The notes beneath the pieces are model-generated. The model was not told the DNA's origin. It did not search any database and worked only from the letters and a program-made list of their open reading frames with translations. Below, one piece after another: positions 1 to 5,528 of a stretch of DNA of 7,597 nt (the first letter of the stretch is position 1; every line of letters starts with the position of its first letter). Both the position numbers and the translations under genes were made by a program. This DNA comes from an uncultured Clostridia bacterium (lineage in GTDB: Bacteria; Bacillota_A; Clostridia; Christensenellales; CAG-138): assembly GCA_946539625.1 (NCBI GenBank), contig CAMNHT010000059.1:1-7597 (forward strand), in the 5' to 3' direction.

Positions 1-132
1 GATTCCTACTATTCTGTGCGCGGATTCAGAGGGTATATTCTTGTCTGAACACCGGGCTCAACGATAAAACCCCTGCAATTTATGGGACTTAAACATTGAC
101 AAATTCCGGTTTATCGGGATGATACGGCTTTG

Positions 133-172
133 AACCTTCCGGGAAACAGCTTCTTTTCGGAAGGTTTTTTGT
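133..172 (+). terminator. Rho-independent terminator, forward strand
   Basis: A 9-bp perfect stem (AACCTTCCG at 133-141 with CGGAAGGTT at 158-166) encloses a 16-nt loop and runs directly into a T-rich tract (T165-T170, then GTTT). The orientation fits a transcript entering from the left edge of the window, so it probably ends a forward gene that lies mostly outside. The loop is rather long for an intrinsic terminator, but the stem and T-run are clear. Confidence 0.7.
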
Positions 173-224
173 TTGCCTGAAGCGCGCGTATCACCACCGC
201 ATGACGGTGTATAAGTGCGCTCTT

Positions 225-260
225 ACAAAAAAGAGGCTTCCCCTCAAGGGGAAGGCTTTT
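225..260 (-). terminator. Probable terminator of the walJ-rlmH-protease operon
   Basis: A 7-bp perfect GC-rich stem (CTTCCCC at 237-243 with GGGGAAG at 248-254) has a 4-nt loop. Read on the reverse strand it is followed, after four bases, by six T residues (complement of the A-run 227-232). It lies about 58 nt beyond the stop codon of the reverse-strand protease gene. On the forward strand a shorter TTTT at 257-260 follows, so weak bidirectional activity is possible. The short gap between stem and T-tract lowers certainty. Confidence 0.55.
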
Positions 261-311
261 GGATGCGCTTGAAAACCACCTTTTAGAGAACGCCTCTTCC
301 GAGCTGTTTTT

Positions 312-1001
312 TTATCCGTTCAACAGTTTTTTTCGCGCCTTCCAGTCGGGCATGTAGCGATCGAGCAGCGCTTTGAACTCCAGTCCGTGTCCGTGTACCC
401 TGATGTGGCAAAGCTCGTGCAGGATCACGTATTCAAGACAGATCAGCGGGTAATGCACAAGCTGCAGGTTCAGATTGATCTTTTTCGTCCCCGTGTTGCA
501 GCTGCCCCAGCGCGAGGTCATGTCGCGCACCGCCCATGCCGACGGCACAAGTCCGGTATAGTCGGACCACAGCGGCAGAAAATGCCCGATCTCGGCCTTC
601 AGCCTTTCGCGGAGCCATTCGTTTAAGATCGCTTCGCGTTTCTCCTTCGACGCGTCGCCATGGAGCGACAGCACGATGCGTCCGGCATCAAGCGCGACGC
701 TGTTTTTCTTTTGATTTTCCAGAACAAAGAGGGGATAGACCTGCCCGAACAGGCGGAGCGTTTCGCCGCTTTCATACTGCTTCGGCTCGTTTGAATGCGC
801 GTTTTTGACCCTCTCGGCGTGCGCACGGATCCAATTCGCCTTTTCAGTCAAAAAAGCGCGGATCAGTGCTTCCGGCATCAGCTTCGGCGCACTCACGCGC
901 ACCTCGCCGTCCGGCGGCACGATCGTCACACGCAGGTTTTTGACGGATTTGCGGATCAGCGTCGCTTCAATCCCGGCGACTGTGATGTGCTTTTCGCTCA
1001 T
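312..1001 (-). CDS. YgjP/DUF45-type zinc metalloprotease (M48-like)
   Basis: The product is a 229-residue predicted soluble zinc metallopeptidase of the YgjP-like (DUF45, SprT/WLM-related) family. The zinc motif HELCH is at residues 195-199, with a third histidine at 205 in the usual H-x5-H spacing after it (HIRVHGHGLEF). The family block SRWGSC at 163-168 and the following KINLNLQLVHYP segment match the conserved region before the active site. The N-terminal half (about residues 10-110) is the variable beta-rich part. The tryptophan that often follows the last FW pair is replaced (FK at 209-210). Its ATG overlaps the rlmH stop as ATGA, and a GAGG lies 11 nt upstream, so it is the third gene of a translationally coupled operon. 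Substrates are not established for this family and cannot be inferred here. Family assignment is confident; role is unknown. Confidence 0.88.
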   Translation of the reverse strand: MSEKHITVAGIEATLIRKSVKNLRVTIVPPDGEVRVSAPKLMPEALIRAFLTEKANWIRAHAERVKNAHSNEPKQYESGETLRLFGQVYPLFVLENQKKNSVALDAGRIVLSLHGDASKEKREAILNEWLRERLKAEIGHFLPLWSDYTGLVPSAWAVRDMTSRWGSCNTGTKKINLNLQLVHYPLICLEYVILHELCHIRVHGHGLEFKALLDRYMPDWKARKKLLNG

Positions 1002-1474
1002 TTGTGGTACGCCTCGTTGTGCAGGATCTTAAATCCGCGATAGAGCTGTTCCAATAGCAGCAGTCGCGCAATGCGGTGGGGAAAGGTCATCTTCGAAAAT
1101 GAGATCTTCGCGTTCGCGCGGGCGTAGACCTCGGGCGAAAGGCCCAACGATCCCCCGATCACGAACGTCAGCGGCCGCGCTTCGGCTTCCTTCTCGGAAA
1201 GGTACGCGGAAAACTGTTCGGAGGTCATCTGACGCCCGTCGATCGCGAGCGCGACGACAAAATCCTTTTGCCCGATCGCCTTCAGAATCCTTCTGCCCTC
1301 CTTTTCGCGGACAAGATCCTCGTCCGCGGGATGCAGGGATTCCGGCGCTTTTTCGTCCGCGACTTCAACGACGTCAAGCGTGCAGAAACGGGAAAGACGC
1401 TTAATAAACTCGGCACAGGCGTCCTCAAAATATCGCTCCTTCAGTTTTCCGACACAGACGATGCGCACGGTCAT
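998..1474 (-). CDS. rlmH: 23S rRNA (pseudouridine1915-N3)-methyltransferase RlmH
   Basis: RlmH is a small SPOUT-class enzyme that methylates N3 of pseudouridine 1915 in helix 69 of 23S rRNA, using S-adenosylmethionine on assembled 70S ribosomes. The 158-residue length is exactly typical. The start MTVRIVCVGKLKERYF matches the family N terminus. The SAM-binding knot is visible as FVIGGSLGL (104-112), followed by the signature MTFPHRIARLLLLEQLYR (129-146) and the invariant C-terminal YHK (156-158). The usual Gln after FPH is Arg here (FPHR), a mild departure. The gene starts inside the stop of the upstream walJ-type gene (ATGA) and ends in the ATGA start of the protease gene, so expression should be coupled. 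Adjacency of walJ and rlmH is common in Bacillota. This is the orfX homologue, whose 3' end is the SCC integration site in staphylococci; here it is intact. Confidence 0.96.
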   Translation of the reverse strand: MTVRIVCVGKLKERYFEDACAEFIKRLSRFCTLDVVEVADEKAPESLHPADEDLVREKEGRRILKAIGQKDFVVALAIDGRQMTSEQFSAYLSEKEAEARPLTFVIGGSLGLSPEVYARANAKISFSKMTFPHRIARLLLLEQLYRGFKILHNEAYHK

Positions 1475-2256
1475 ACGATCTCAAATACCCCCGTCGGCTC
1501 CTCACGCGCGGCGATGGCGATCTGCATGTCGTCGGCGATCCCGGCGCTTTCCAGCACGGCGCGCACAGCGACCATCGCAAGCTCCGGATAGTTGTTCTCC
1601 CGGCTTAAGTGCCCTAAGATCACGTTTTTCACGCCGGTCGTGTAGAGCTTGACCAGCGCTTTTCCGCAGTCGTCATTGTTCATGTGTCCGTTTCCGGACA
1701 GGATGCGCTTTTTGAGCGGATACGGATAGCTGCCCGCCATCAGCATATCGACGTCGTGGTTCGCTTCAAAGAGCAGAAGATCGCACCCGGACAGGATTGA
1801 TAAAATGCGCGCGTCGACGTGCCCGAGGTCGGTGCACACGCCGACCTTGTGTCCACCGAAAAAGAGCGTGTAGCCCACGGCATGGATCGCGTCGTGCGGA
1901 ACGGAGAACGGCAGGATGCGCACACCGGACAGATAGAAGTCGCGGTCGGATTCGAACACGCAGACGTTTTTCGGCGCAACGTCCCGCAGCTGCGCTTTCA
2001 GCAGTGACCAGGTGTCGGCGTTTGCGTAGACCGGCAGGTCGTATTTTTTGGACAGAATATTCACGCCGCGCACGTGGTCGATATGCTCGTGCGTAATAAG
2101 GATCGCGGAAAGCGTGCGCGGATCGACGCCGATCCGTTGCAACAGTTCTGTGATGCGCTTGCAGGACAGCCCCGCGTCGATCAGGATCCGCGCGCTGCCT
2201 GCCTCGATATAAGTTGCGTTCCCGGAGGAGCCGCTGCATAAAGGACAAAGTTTCAT
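1471..2256 (-). CDS. walJ: WalJ/YycJ-family metallo-beta-lactamase fold hydrolase
   Basis: The product is a 261-residue cytoplasmic metallo-beta-lactamase-fold protein of the WalJ (YycJ, VicX) group. Members are thought to be nucleases or phosphodiesterases linked to cell-wall two-component loci and DNA repair. The start MKLCPLCSGSSGNATYIE is the family hallmark. The metal-binding HxHxDH is HEHIDH at residues 56-61. Further expected ligand regions are PHDA (120-123), CTDLGH (141-146), EANHD (164-168), SGNGHMNNDD (187-196) and ILGHLSRENN (213-222). No walRKHI genes are upstream; the gene begins a new operon with rlmH and a protease. The extended -10 element only 7 nt before the ATG, with no Shine-Dalgarno site closer than 18 nt, suggests a leaderless message. 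Family is certain; the symbol is by homology of the family and gene order. Confidence 0.92.
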   Translation of the reverse strand: MKLCPLCSGSSGNATYIEAGSARILIDAGLSCKRITELLQRIGVDPRTLSAILITHEHIDHVRGVNILSKKYDLPVYANADTWSLLKAQLRDVAPKNVCVFESDRDFYLSGVRILPFSVPHDAIHAVGYTLFFGGHKVGVCTDLGHVDARILSILSGCDLLLFEANHDVDMLMAGSYPYPLKKRILSGNGHMNNDDCGKALVKLYTTGVKNVILGHLSRENNYPELAMVAVRAVLESAGIADDMQIAIAAREEPTGVFEIV

Positions 2257-2263
2257 ATGAGGG

Positions 2264-2272
2264 ATTATACCA
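2264..2272 (-). promoter_or_regulatory. Extended -10 promoter of walJ, leaderless geometry
   Basis: Read on the reverse strand the bases are TGG followed by a perfect TATAAT (2269 down to 2264), an extended -10 element. Seven bases separate it from the ATG at 2256-2254, so transcription should start at or one base before the A of the start codon. No good -35 is present at 16-18 bp, which is common for extended -10 promoters. AGGAG at 2275-2279 lies upstream of the -10 itself and cannot act as a ribosome site on this transcript. Confidence 0.7.
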
Positions 2273-2300
2273 CACTCCTGCGCACACGAAAAGCTTTTTA

Positions 2301-2329
2301 TTGCAAGACGGGAGGGAAGGTGCTATACT
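2301..2329 (+). promoter_or_regulatory. ispE promoter, leaderless geometry
   Basis: TTGCAA (2301-2306), a 17-bp spacer and TATACT (2324-2329) form a good sigma-A-type promoter, with TGC directly before the -10 (extended -10). The start codon A is the seventh base after the hexamer, exactly where transcription normally starts. The only purine-rich stretch, GGGAGGGAAGG at 2310-2320, falls in the promoter spacer and would not be transcribed. It shares a 79-bp spacer with the divergent walJ promoter. Confidence 0.75.
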
Positions 2330-2335
2330 TTTTAC

Positions 2336-3157
2336 ATGATCATCGAGGAATTGGCGCTTGCAAAACTGAATCTGACGCTCGGTGTGCTCTATAAGCGCGA
2401 GGACGGGTATCATGCGCTTGACACCGTTATGCAGACGGTGTCGCTCTTTGACCGCGTATTCGTGGAAAAGTCGCGCACGGTCGAGGTGCACGTAACGGGC
2501 ATGACGCTCCCGCAGGAGAACACGATGTACAAGGCCGCCATGCTCTATAAAGAGGCGACCGGCTGCGGGGCAAAGATCCGCTGCGAAAAGCGCATTCCTA
2601 TGGAAGCGGGCATGGGCGGCGGCAGTGCCGACGCCGCGGCGGTTTTGCGCGCTCTTCAAAGGCAGCACCGCATGGCGGATGATCGGACGCTCCGCGAGAT
2701 CGCGCTGAAGGTCGGCGCGGACGTCCCGTTCTGTCTTGTCGGCGGAACGTGCCGCTGCGAGGGCGTGGGAGAGATCCTGACGCCGTTTACGCTTGGGAAA
2801 CGCCTGTGGTTCGTCATCGCAAAACCGAAGGAGGGCGTGAGCACCCGCGAACTGTTCCGTCGGCTTCCGCTTCCGCGGCCGCGCGTGCAGACGCTTTCCG
2901 CGGTCGCCGCACTTGCAAGGGGCGATCTTCATGCTCTTGCGCCGCTGATGCAAAACGTCCTTGAACCCGCTGCGATCGAGCTGGTGCCGGAGATCGGCGC
3001 ATGGAAGCAAAAATTACTCGACGCAGGCGCGATCGCGGCGCAAATGACCGGCAGCGGATCCGTCGTGTTCGGTCTGTTTGAGAGCGAGGAAGCCGCAAAG
3101 GCGGCTTTGCCAGCCGTATCCGATGCTGCGTTTTCCACGGTCTGCCATTCGCTGTGA
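2336..3157 (+). CDS. ispE: 4-diphosphocytidyl-2-C-methyl-D-erythritol kinase IspE
   Basis: IspE phosphorylates the 2-hydroxyl of CDP-methylerythritol with ATP, a step of the MEP pathway to isoprenoid precursors. It is a 273-residue GHMP kinase, slightly short but normal for the family. The N-terminal LALAKLNLTLGV holds the catalytic-site lysine (K10). The RxDGYHxL substrate motif is REDGYHAL (21-28). The glycine-rich ATP loop is GMGGGSADAAA (92-102). The catalytic aspartate sits in GADVPF (D129), and the C-terminal GHMP motif is MTGSGSVVFGLF (237-248). The ATG at 2336 fits the family start, so the lack of a Shine-Dalgarno site is not due to a wrong start. The downstream ECF gene begins 7 nt after the stop, so the two probably share a transcript. 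Confidence 0.96.
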   Translation: MIIEELALAKLNLTLGVLYKREDGYHALDTVMQTVSLFDRVFVEKSRTVEVHVTGMTLPQENTMYKAAMLYKEATGCGAKIRCEKRIPMEAGMGGGSADAAAVLRALQRQHRMADDRTLREIALKVGADVPFCLVGGTCRCEGVGEILTPFTLGKRLWFVIAKPKEGVSTRELFRRLPLPRPRVQTLSAVAALARGDLHALAPLMQNVLEPAAIELVPEIGAWKQKLLDAGAIAAQMTGSGSVVFGLFESEEAAKAALPAVSDAAFSTVCHSL

Positions 3158-3164
3158 GGTACTT

Positions 3165-3638
3165 ATGAACGATCGGCACATTCGACTTTTAACGACTGCG
3201 GGCGTACTGTCCGCCGCAATCTTTCTGCTCACCGCATTTGTCCGCATTCCGCTGCCCGCAGGGTATCTGAATCTCGGCGACGCGGGTGTATTCATGGCCG
3301 CCATGCTGCTGCCCGCAGGCTGTGCCGCGCTGTGCGCGGGCGTCGGGAGCATGCTTGCGGACCTCATCGGCTTTCCGCTGTACGCGCCGGTGACATTCTT
3401 TGTGAAGGGGCTCACCGCGCTCGCATTTGCGCTCTTATGGCGAAAGCTTCCGAAAAAACTCCGCTGTCTTGCGTTCCTTGCCGTGCTGATCGTACCGCTC
3501 GGATATTTTGCGTTCGAGCTCGTCGTGTTCCGAAATTTTGCGTGGGCGGACCTGCCGATGAATCTTCTGCAGGCGGCGGTCGGCGCAGGGCTTGCGTGGG
3601 CTTTGGACCGTGCGACAAAGAGCCGGTTTTGCATCTGA
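3165..3638 (+). CDS. ECF transporter S component (vitamin-binding membrane subunit)
   Basis: The product is a 157-residue hydrophobic protein resembling the substrate-binding S subunits of energy-coupling factor transporters, closest by eye to the PF07155-type group. Characteristic segments are YLNLGDAGVFMAAMLL (34-49) and GVGSMLADLIGFPLYAPVTFFVKG (59-82). About five or six membrane helices are seen, near 8-27, 40-52, 54-70, 74-92, 100-122 and 131-148. The chosen ATG has a GAGGT at 3156-3160 overlapping the ispE stop; an in-frame start further upstream would lie inside ispE and is less likely. No ATPase (EcfA) or EcfT gene is present, so it would use a shared energizing module encoded elsewhere, as group II ECF systems do. 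The substrate is not determined; hydroxymethylpyrimidine, pyridoxine or riboflavin-like vitamins are candidates from the family only. Confidence 0.85.
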   Translation: MNDRHIRLLTTAGVLSAAIFLLTAFVRIPLPAGYLNLGDAGVFMAAMLLPAGCAALCAGVGSMLADLIGFPLYAPVTFFVKGLTALAFALLWRKLPKKLRCLAFLAVLIVPLGYFAFELVVFRNFAWADLPMNLLQAAVGAGLAWALDRATKSRFCI

Positions 3639-3647
3639 ACCTACGCT

Positions 3648-3712
3648 TCACTCTACCGGCAGTAGAGACCGATTCTCCTGCCGGTGGACTGCTTTTGCAA
3701 TCGGTAGAGTGA
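3648..3712. repeat. Structured inverted repeat between ECF-S gene and degV
   Basis: An 11-bp perfect inverted repeat (TCACTCTACCG at 3648-3658, CGGTAGAGTGA at 3702-3712) bounds the element. Inside are competing pairs: CTCTAC (3651-3656) with GTAGAG (3662-3667), CCGGCAG (3656-3662) with CTGCCGG (3678-3684), and ACCGATT (3668-3674) with AATCGGT (3699-3705). No T-tract follows on either strand, so it is not a standard terminator. The right edge is 2 nt from the degV -35 box. Part of the sequence recurs at 6602-6637. It could be a dispersed palindromic repeat, a 3'-UTR stem that protects the upstream mRNA, or an operator. Confidence 0.65.
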
Positions 3713-3714
3713 CC

Positions 3715-3765
3715 TTGACGTTCTGCCGTGTTATCATTAACATAGAAAATGATAGATTTTGGAGG
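3715..3765 (+). promoter_or_regulatory. degV promoter and Shine-Dalgarno site
   Basis: TTGACG (3715-3720), a 17-bp spacer and TAACAT (3738-3743) form a reasonable promoter. Transcription would start near 3750, giving a leader of about 20 nt. GGAGG at 3761-3765 stands 5 nt before the ATG at 3771 and fixes that start; the alternative TTG at 3759 overlaps this ribosome site and is rejected. This conventional layout contrasts with the leaderless ispE, walJ and XRE starts. Confidence 0.65.
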
Positions 3766-3770
3766 CAACC

Positions 3771-4622
3771 ATGCGCATCCGCATTTCCGCAGACAGCACC
3801 TGCGATTTAAGTCCCGAACTCATTGCACAGTACGACGTTGCGATCACGCCGCTGTATGTCCGTCTCGGCAGCAAAGATCTCAAGGATTCCATTGAGGTCA
3901 CCCCGCCCGATATCTACAAATACGTCGAAGAAACCAAACAGATCCCGAAGACCGCGGCGGTCAACGTCGGCGACTACGTCGATTTCTTCACCAAGGCCAA
4001 AGAAGAGGGCTACGACAGCGTCGTGCATTTCACGATCTCCGCGGAGATGTCCTCCTGCTATCAGAACGCCTGCCTTGCGGCGCAGAGCTTTGAAAACGTG
4101 TATATCGTCGATTCGCGGAATCTTTCCACCGGCATCGGGCATCTGGTGCTCGACGCGTGCATCATGCGCGACGAAGGAAAATCCGCAAAGGAGATCTTTG
4201 AGATCCTCGAGGAGCGTAAATTGAAGCTTGACGTCAGCTTCGTGCTCGACACGCTCCGCTATCTCGCGCTCGGCGGACGCTGCAACGCACTTTTGGCATT
4301 CGGCGCAAACCTTCTGAACCTCAAGCCGTCGATCCAGGTGGATCCGGTTTCCGGCAAGATGGGCGTCGACAAGAAATACCGCTGCTCGTTCGAGCGCGCG
4401 GTCGTGCGCTATGTCAACGACAAGCTCGCGGACAAGGATTCTTTGGACCTTCGCCGCATCTTCATCACGGACTCCGGCTGTACCGACGAGGTGCGCGCCG
4501 CCGCCGAGGAAGCGGTCAGAAAGAACGCGCCGTTTGCGGAGATCATCCACACCCGCGCGGGCTGCACGGTCTCTTCGCATTGCGGACCGAACTGCATCGG
4601 CATTCTCTTTTACAGAAAATAA
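3771..4622 (+). CDS. DegV family (FakB-like) fatty-acid-binding protein
   Basis: The product is a 283-residue cytosolic DegV-family protein. Characterised relatives (FakB) hold a fatty acid while the kinase FakA phosphorylates it for phospholipid synthesis. Family landmarks in order: ISADSTCDLS (5-14), KTAAVNVGDYVDFF (60-73) holding the usual threonine of the lipid pocket, HFTISAEMSSCYQNA (86-100), VDSRNLSTGIGHLV (113-126), LRYLALGGRC (162-171), LNLKPSIQVDPVSGKMG (182-198), and a cysteine-containing AGCTVSSHCGPNCIG (263-277). Length is typical. No fakA-like gene lies nearby. The lipid ligand cannot be told from the sequence. It has its own promoter and a strong convergent hairpin after the stop, so it is probably monocistronic. 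Confidence 0.93.
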   Translation: MRIRISADSTCDLSPELIAQYDVAITPLYVRLGSKDLKDSIEVTPPDIYKYVEETKQIPKTAAVNVGDYVDFFTKAKEEGYDSVVHFTISAEMSSCYQNACLAAQSFENVYIVDSRNLSTGIGHLVLDACIMRDEGKSAKEIFEILEERKLKLDVSFVLDTLRYLALGGRCNALLAFGANLLNLKPSIQVDPVSGKMGVDKKYRCSFERAVVRYVNDKLADKDSLDLRRIFITDSGCTDEVRAAAEEAVRKNAPFAEIIHTRAGCTVSSHCGPNCIGILFYRK

Positions 4623-4634
4623 CACTGCATGAAC

Positions 4635-4672
4635 AAAGGAGTCGTCCGGAAGATGTCCGGACGGCTCCTTTT
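4635..4672. terminator. Convergent bidirectional terminator
   Basis: A 16-bp hairpin with only one G-T wobble (4635-4650 with 4656-4671) and a 5-nt loop AGATG stands between the ends of degV (stop 12 nt before) and the reverse-strand acyltransferase (stop 23 nt after). The forward 3' arm ends in TTTT, and the reverse arm ends in TTTG. The T-tracts are short, but the stem is very stable and the position between two converging genes supports termination in both directions. Confidence 0.85.
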
Positions 4673-4694
4673 CATATTGTCGCCTGTACTCGGT

Positions 4695-5528
4695 TCAGTA
4701 TGTGAGTTTCTTTCCGTAAAACGCCTCGTACGCGTCGCTCCACAAACGTTCGTTTTGCTCCATCATGGCTTGTGTATTGTCACCGACGGATCGGTTGCTG
4801 TCCGGATAGATCGGCGGCAGATAGTGAACATACAGCTCCTGTACGGGGAATCCCGCATCATCCGTCTCGCAGGAATCTTTCATTCCGATGAAAACAGGAA
4901 TAACCGGAACGCCGAACTTCGCGGCAAACCGGAATGCGCCGGGCTTTAGCGGCCTCGGCTTGCGGTAGTTGAACCACATCGCCTGCTCGGGATAGATCAG
5001 AATCTTTTCCCCACGGTCCAGGAGCGTTTTCATTCCGGCATAAAATTCCTTCATGGTCGAAAGATTCTCGCTGAGCGGAAGCGTGTTTGCGTGACGCATC
5101 ATGATCCGCACCGGCCCCTTGAAATTGGTGTAGTTGCTTTCTTTGATGACCTTATACAGATAATGGTGCCGCTTCAATGCCGGTCGGATGGTTTTGTAAA
5201 CGACGTAATTGTCGCTCAGATGAAAATGGTTGCAGGTGACAATAGCGCCGCCCTGTACAGCCGTCGCATGTTCGATCCCGCGGACGTCCTTGATGATCAG
5301 CTGATTCTTTCGGATCATGTTCTCGAAGAATGCTCTGCCGAGAAAGTTCGCAACCGCCGTTTTGCATTTGCTCGATGCTTTTTTGATCGTATAGTCCACG
5401 TCACCCGGCTGAATGGGGATCGCCGGATCGTCTTCTTCCACATCAAGGTTGAATTGCCCGGTCCGCTCGTATTCCGCAATGCGCCGAAGCACTCGCAGGC
5501 GTTCCGTTCTCTTTTCCGGATCAACCAT
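4695..5528 (-). CDS. PlsC-like 1-acyl-glycerol-3-phosphate acyltransferase family protein
   Basis: The product is a 277-residue member of the lysophospholipid acyltransferase (PlsC) superfamily, which transfers acyl chains to glycerolipids or related acceptors at the membrane. The catalytic H-x4-D is H101-D106 in TCNHFHLSDN. The acceptor-binding block usually written FPEG appears as YPEQ (179-182), a notable Gly-to-Gln change. KPGAFRFAAKFGVPVIPVFIG (195-215) matches the later conserved block. Residues 1-75 are a charged N-terminal extension with no domain I recognise, and no clear membrane helix is present. The ATG at 5528 is chosen because AGGAAG at 5535-5540 lies 6 nt upstream; a longer reading would run deep into the glycosyltransferase in another frame. 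It overlaps that gene by 8 nt, so the two are translationally coupled. The real acyl acceptor is unknown. Confidence 0.87.
   Translation of the reverse strand: MVDPEKRTERLRVLRRIAEYERTGQFNLDVEEDDPAIPIQPGDVDYTIKKASSKCKTAVANFLGRAFFENMIRKNQLIIKDVRGIEHATAVQGGAIVTCNHFHLSDNYVVYKTIRPALKRHHYLYKVIKESNYTNFKGPVRIMMRHANTLPLSENLSTMKEFYAGMKTLLDRGEKILIYPEQAMWFNYRKPRPLKPGAFRFAAKFGVPVIPVFIGMKDSCETDDAGFPVQELYVHYLPPIYPDSNRSVGDNTQAMMEQNERLWSDAYEAFYGKKLTY

Larger units (their letters stand above)
1..311. other. Intergenic region with no convincing complete gene
   Basis: No complete gene is supported here. All three forward frames are open from base 1, with stops at 46-48, 65-67 and 90-92, so the 3' end of a forward gene may lie here. 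The first frame ends in a protein-like stretch (DSYYSVRGFRGYILV), but nothing decides between the frames. A TTGACA at 96-101 followed 16 bp later by GATGAT is a weak promoter-like pair leading straight into the 133-170 hairpin. Bases 181-221 hold a nested inverted repeat (AGCGC/GCGCT outside, CACCG/CGGTG inside). The 5' part is visibly more AT-rich than the genes. No tRNA could be folded from the visible bases. Confidence 0.5.

Noticed and set aside
1..30. 3' end of a tRNA (GATTCC resembling a T-arm)
   Set aside because: No matching acceptor stem or CCA follows, and the rest of the molecule is outside the window.
998..1020. Possible SCC-type attachment site at the 3' end of rlmH
   Set aside because: The position matches the staphylococcal SCC site because it encodes the conserved EAYHK end, but there is no duplicated site, no ccr recombinase and the next gene is directly coupled, so no element is inserted here.
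1766..3010. 414-residue reverse-strand open frame across walJ and ispE
   Set aside because: It spans a divergent promoter region and covers parts of two clear genes in other frames. It is Arg- and His-rich with no recognisable motif, as expected from GC-rich third positions.
3648..3712. Insertion sequence or MITE bounded by the 11-bp inverted repeat
   Set aside because: No flanking target-site duplication is evident, the element is only 65 bp and no transposase is nearby; a repeat or regulatory stem is a safer call.
3807..4625. 272-residue open frame antisense to degV
   Set aside because: It mirrors almost the full degV gene, has low-complexity Arg/Val/Asp-rich composition and no ribosome site. 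The degV family motifs on the forward strand are decisive.
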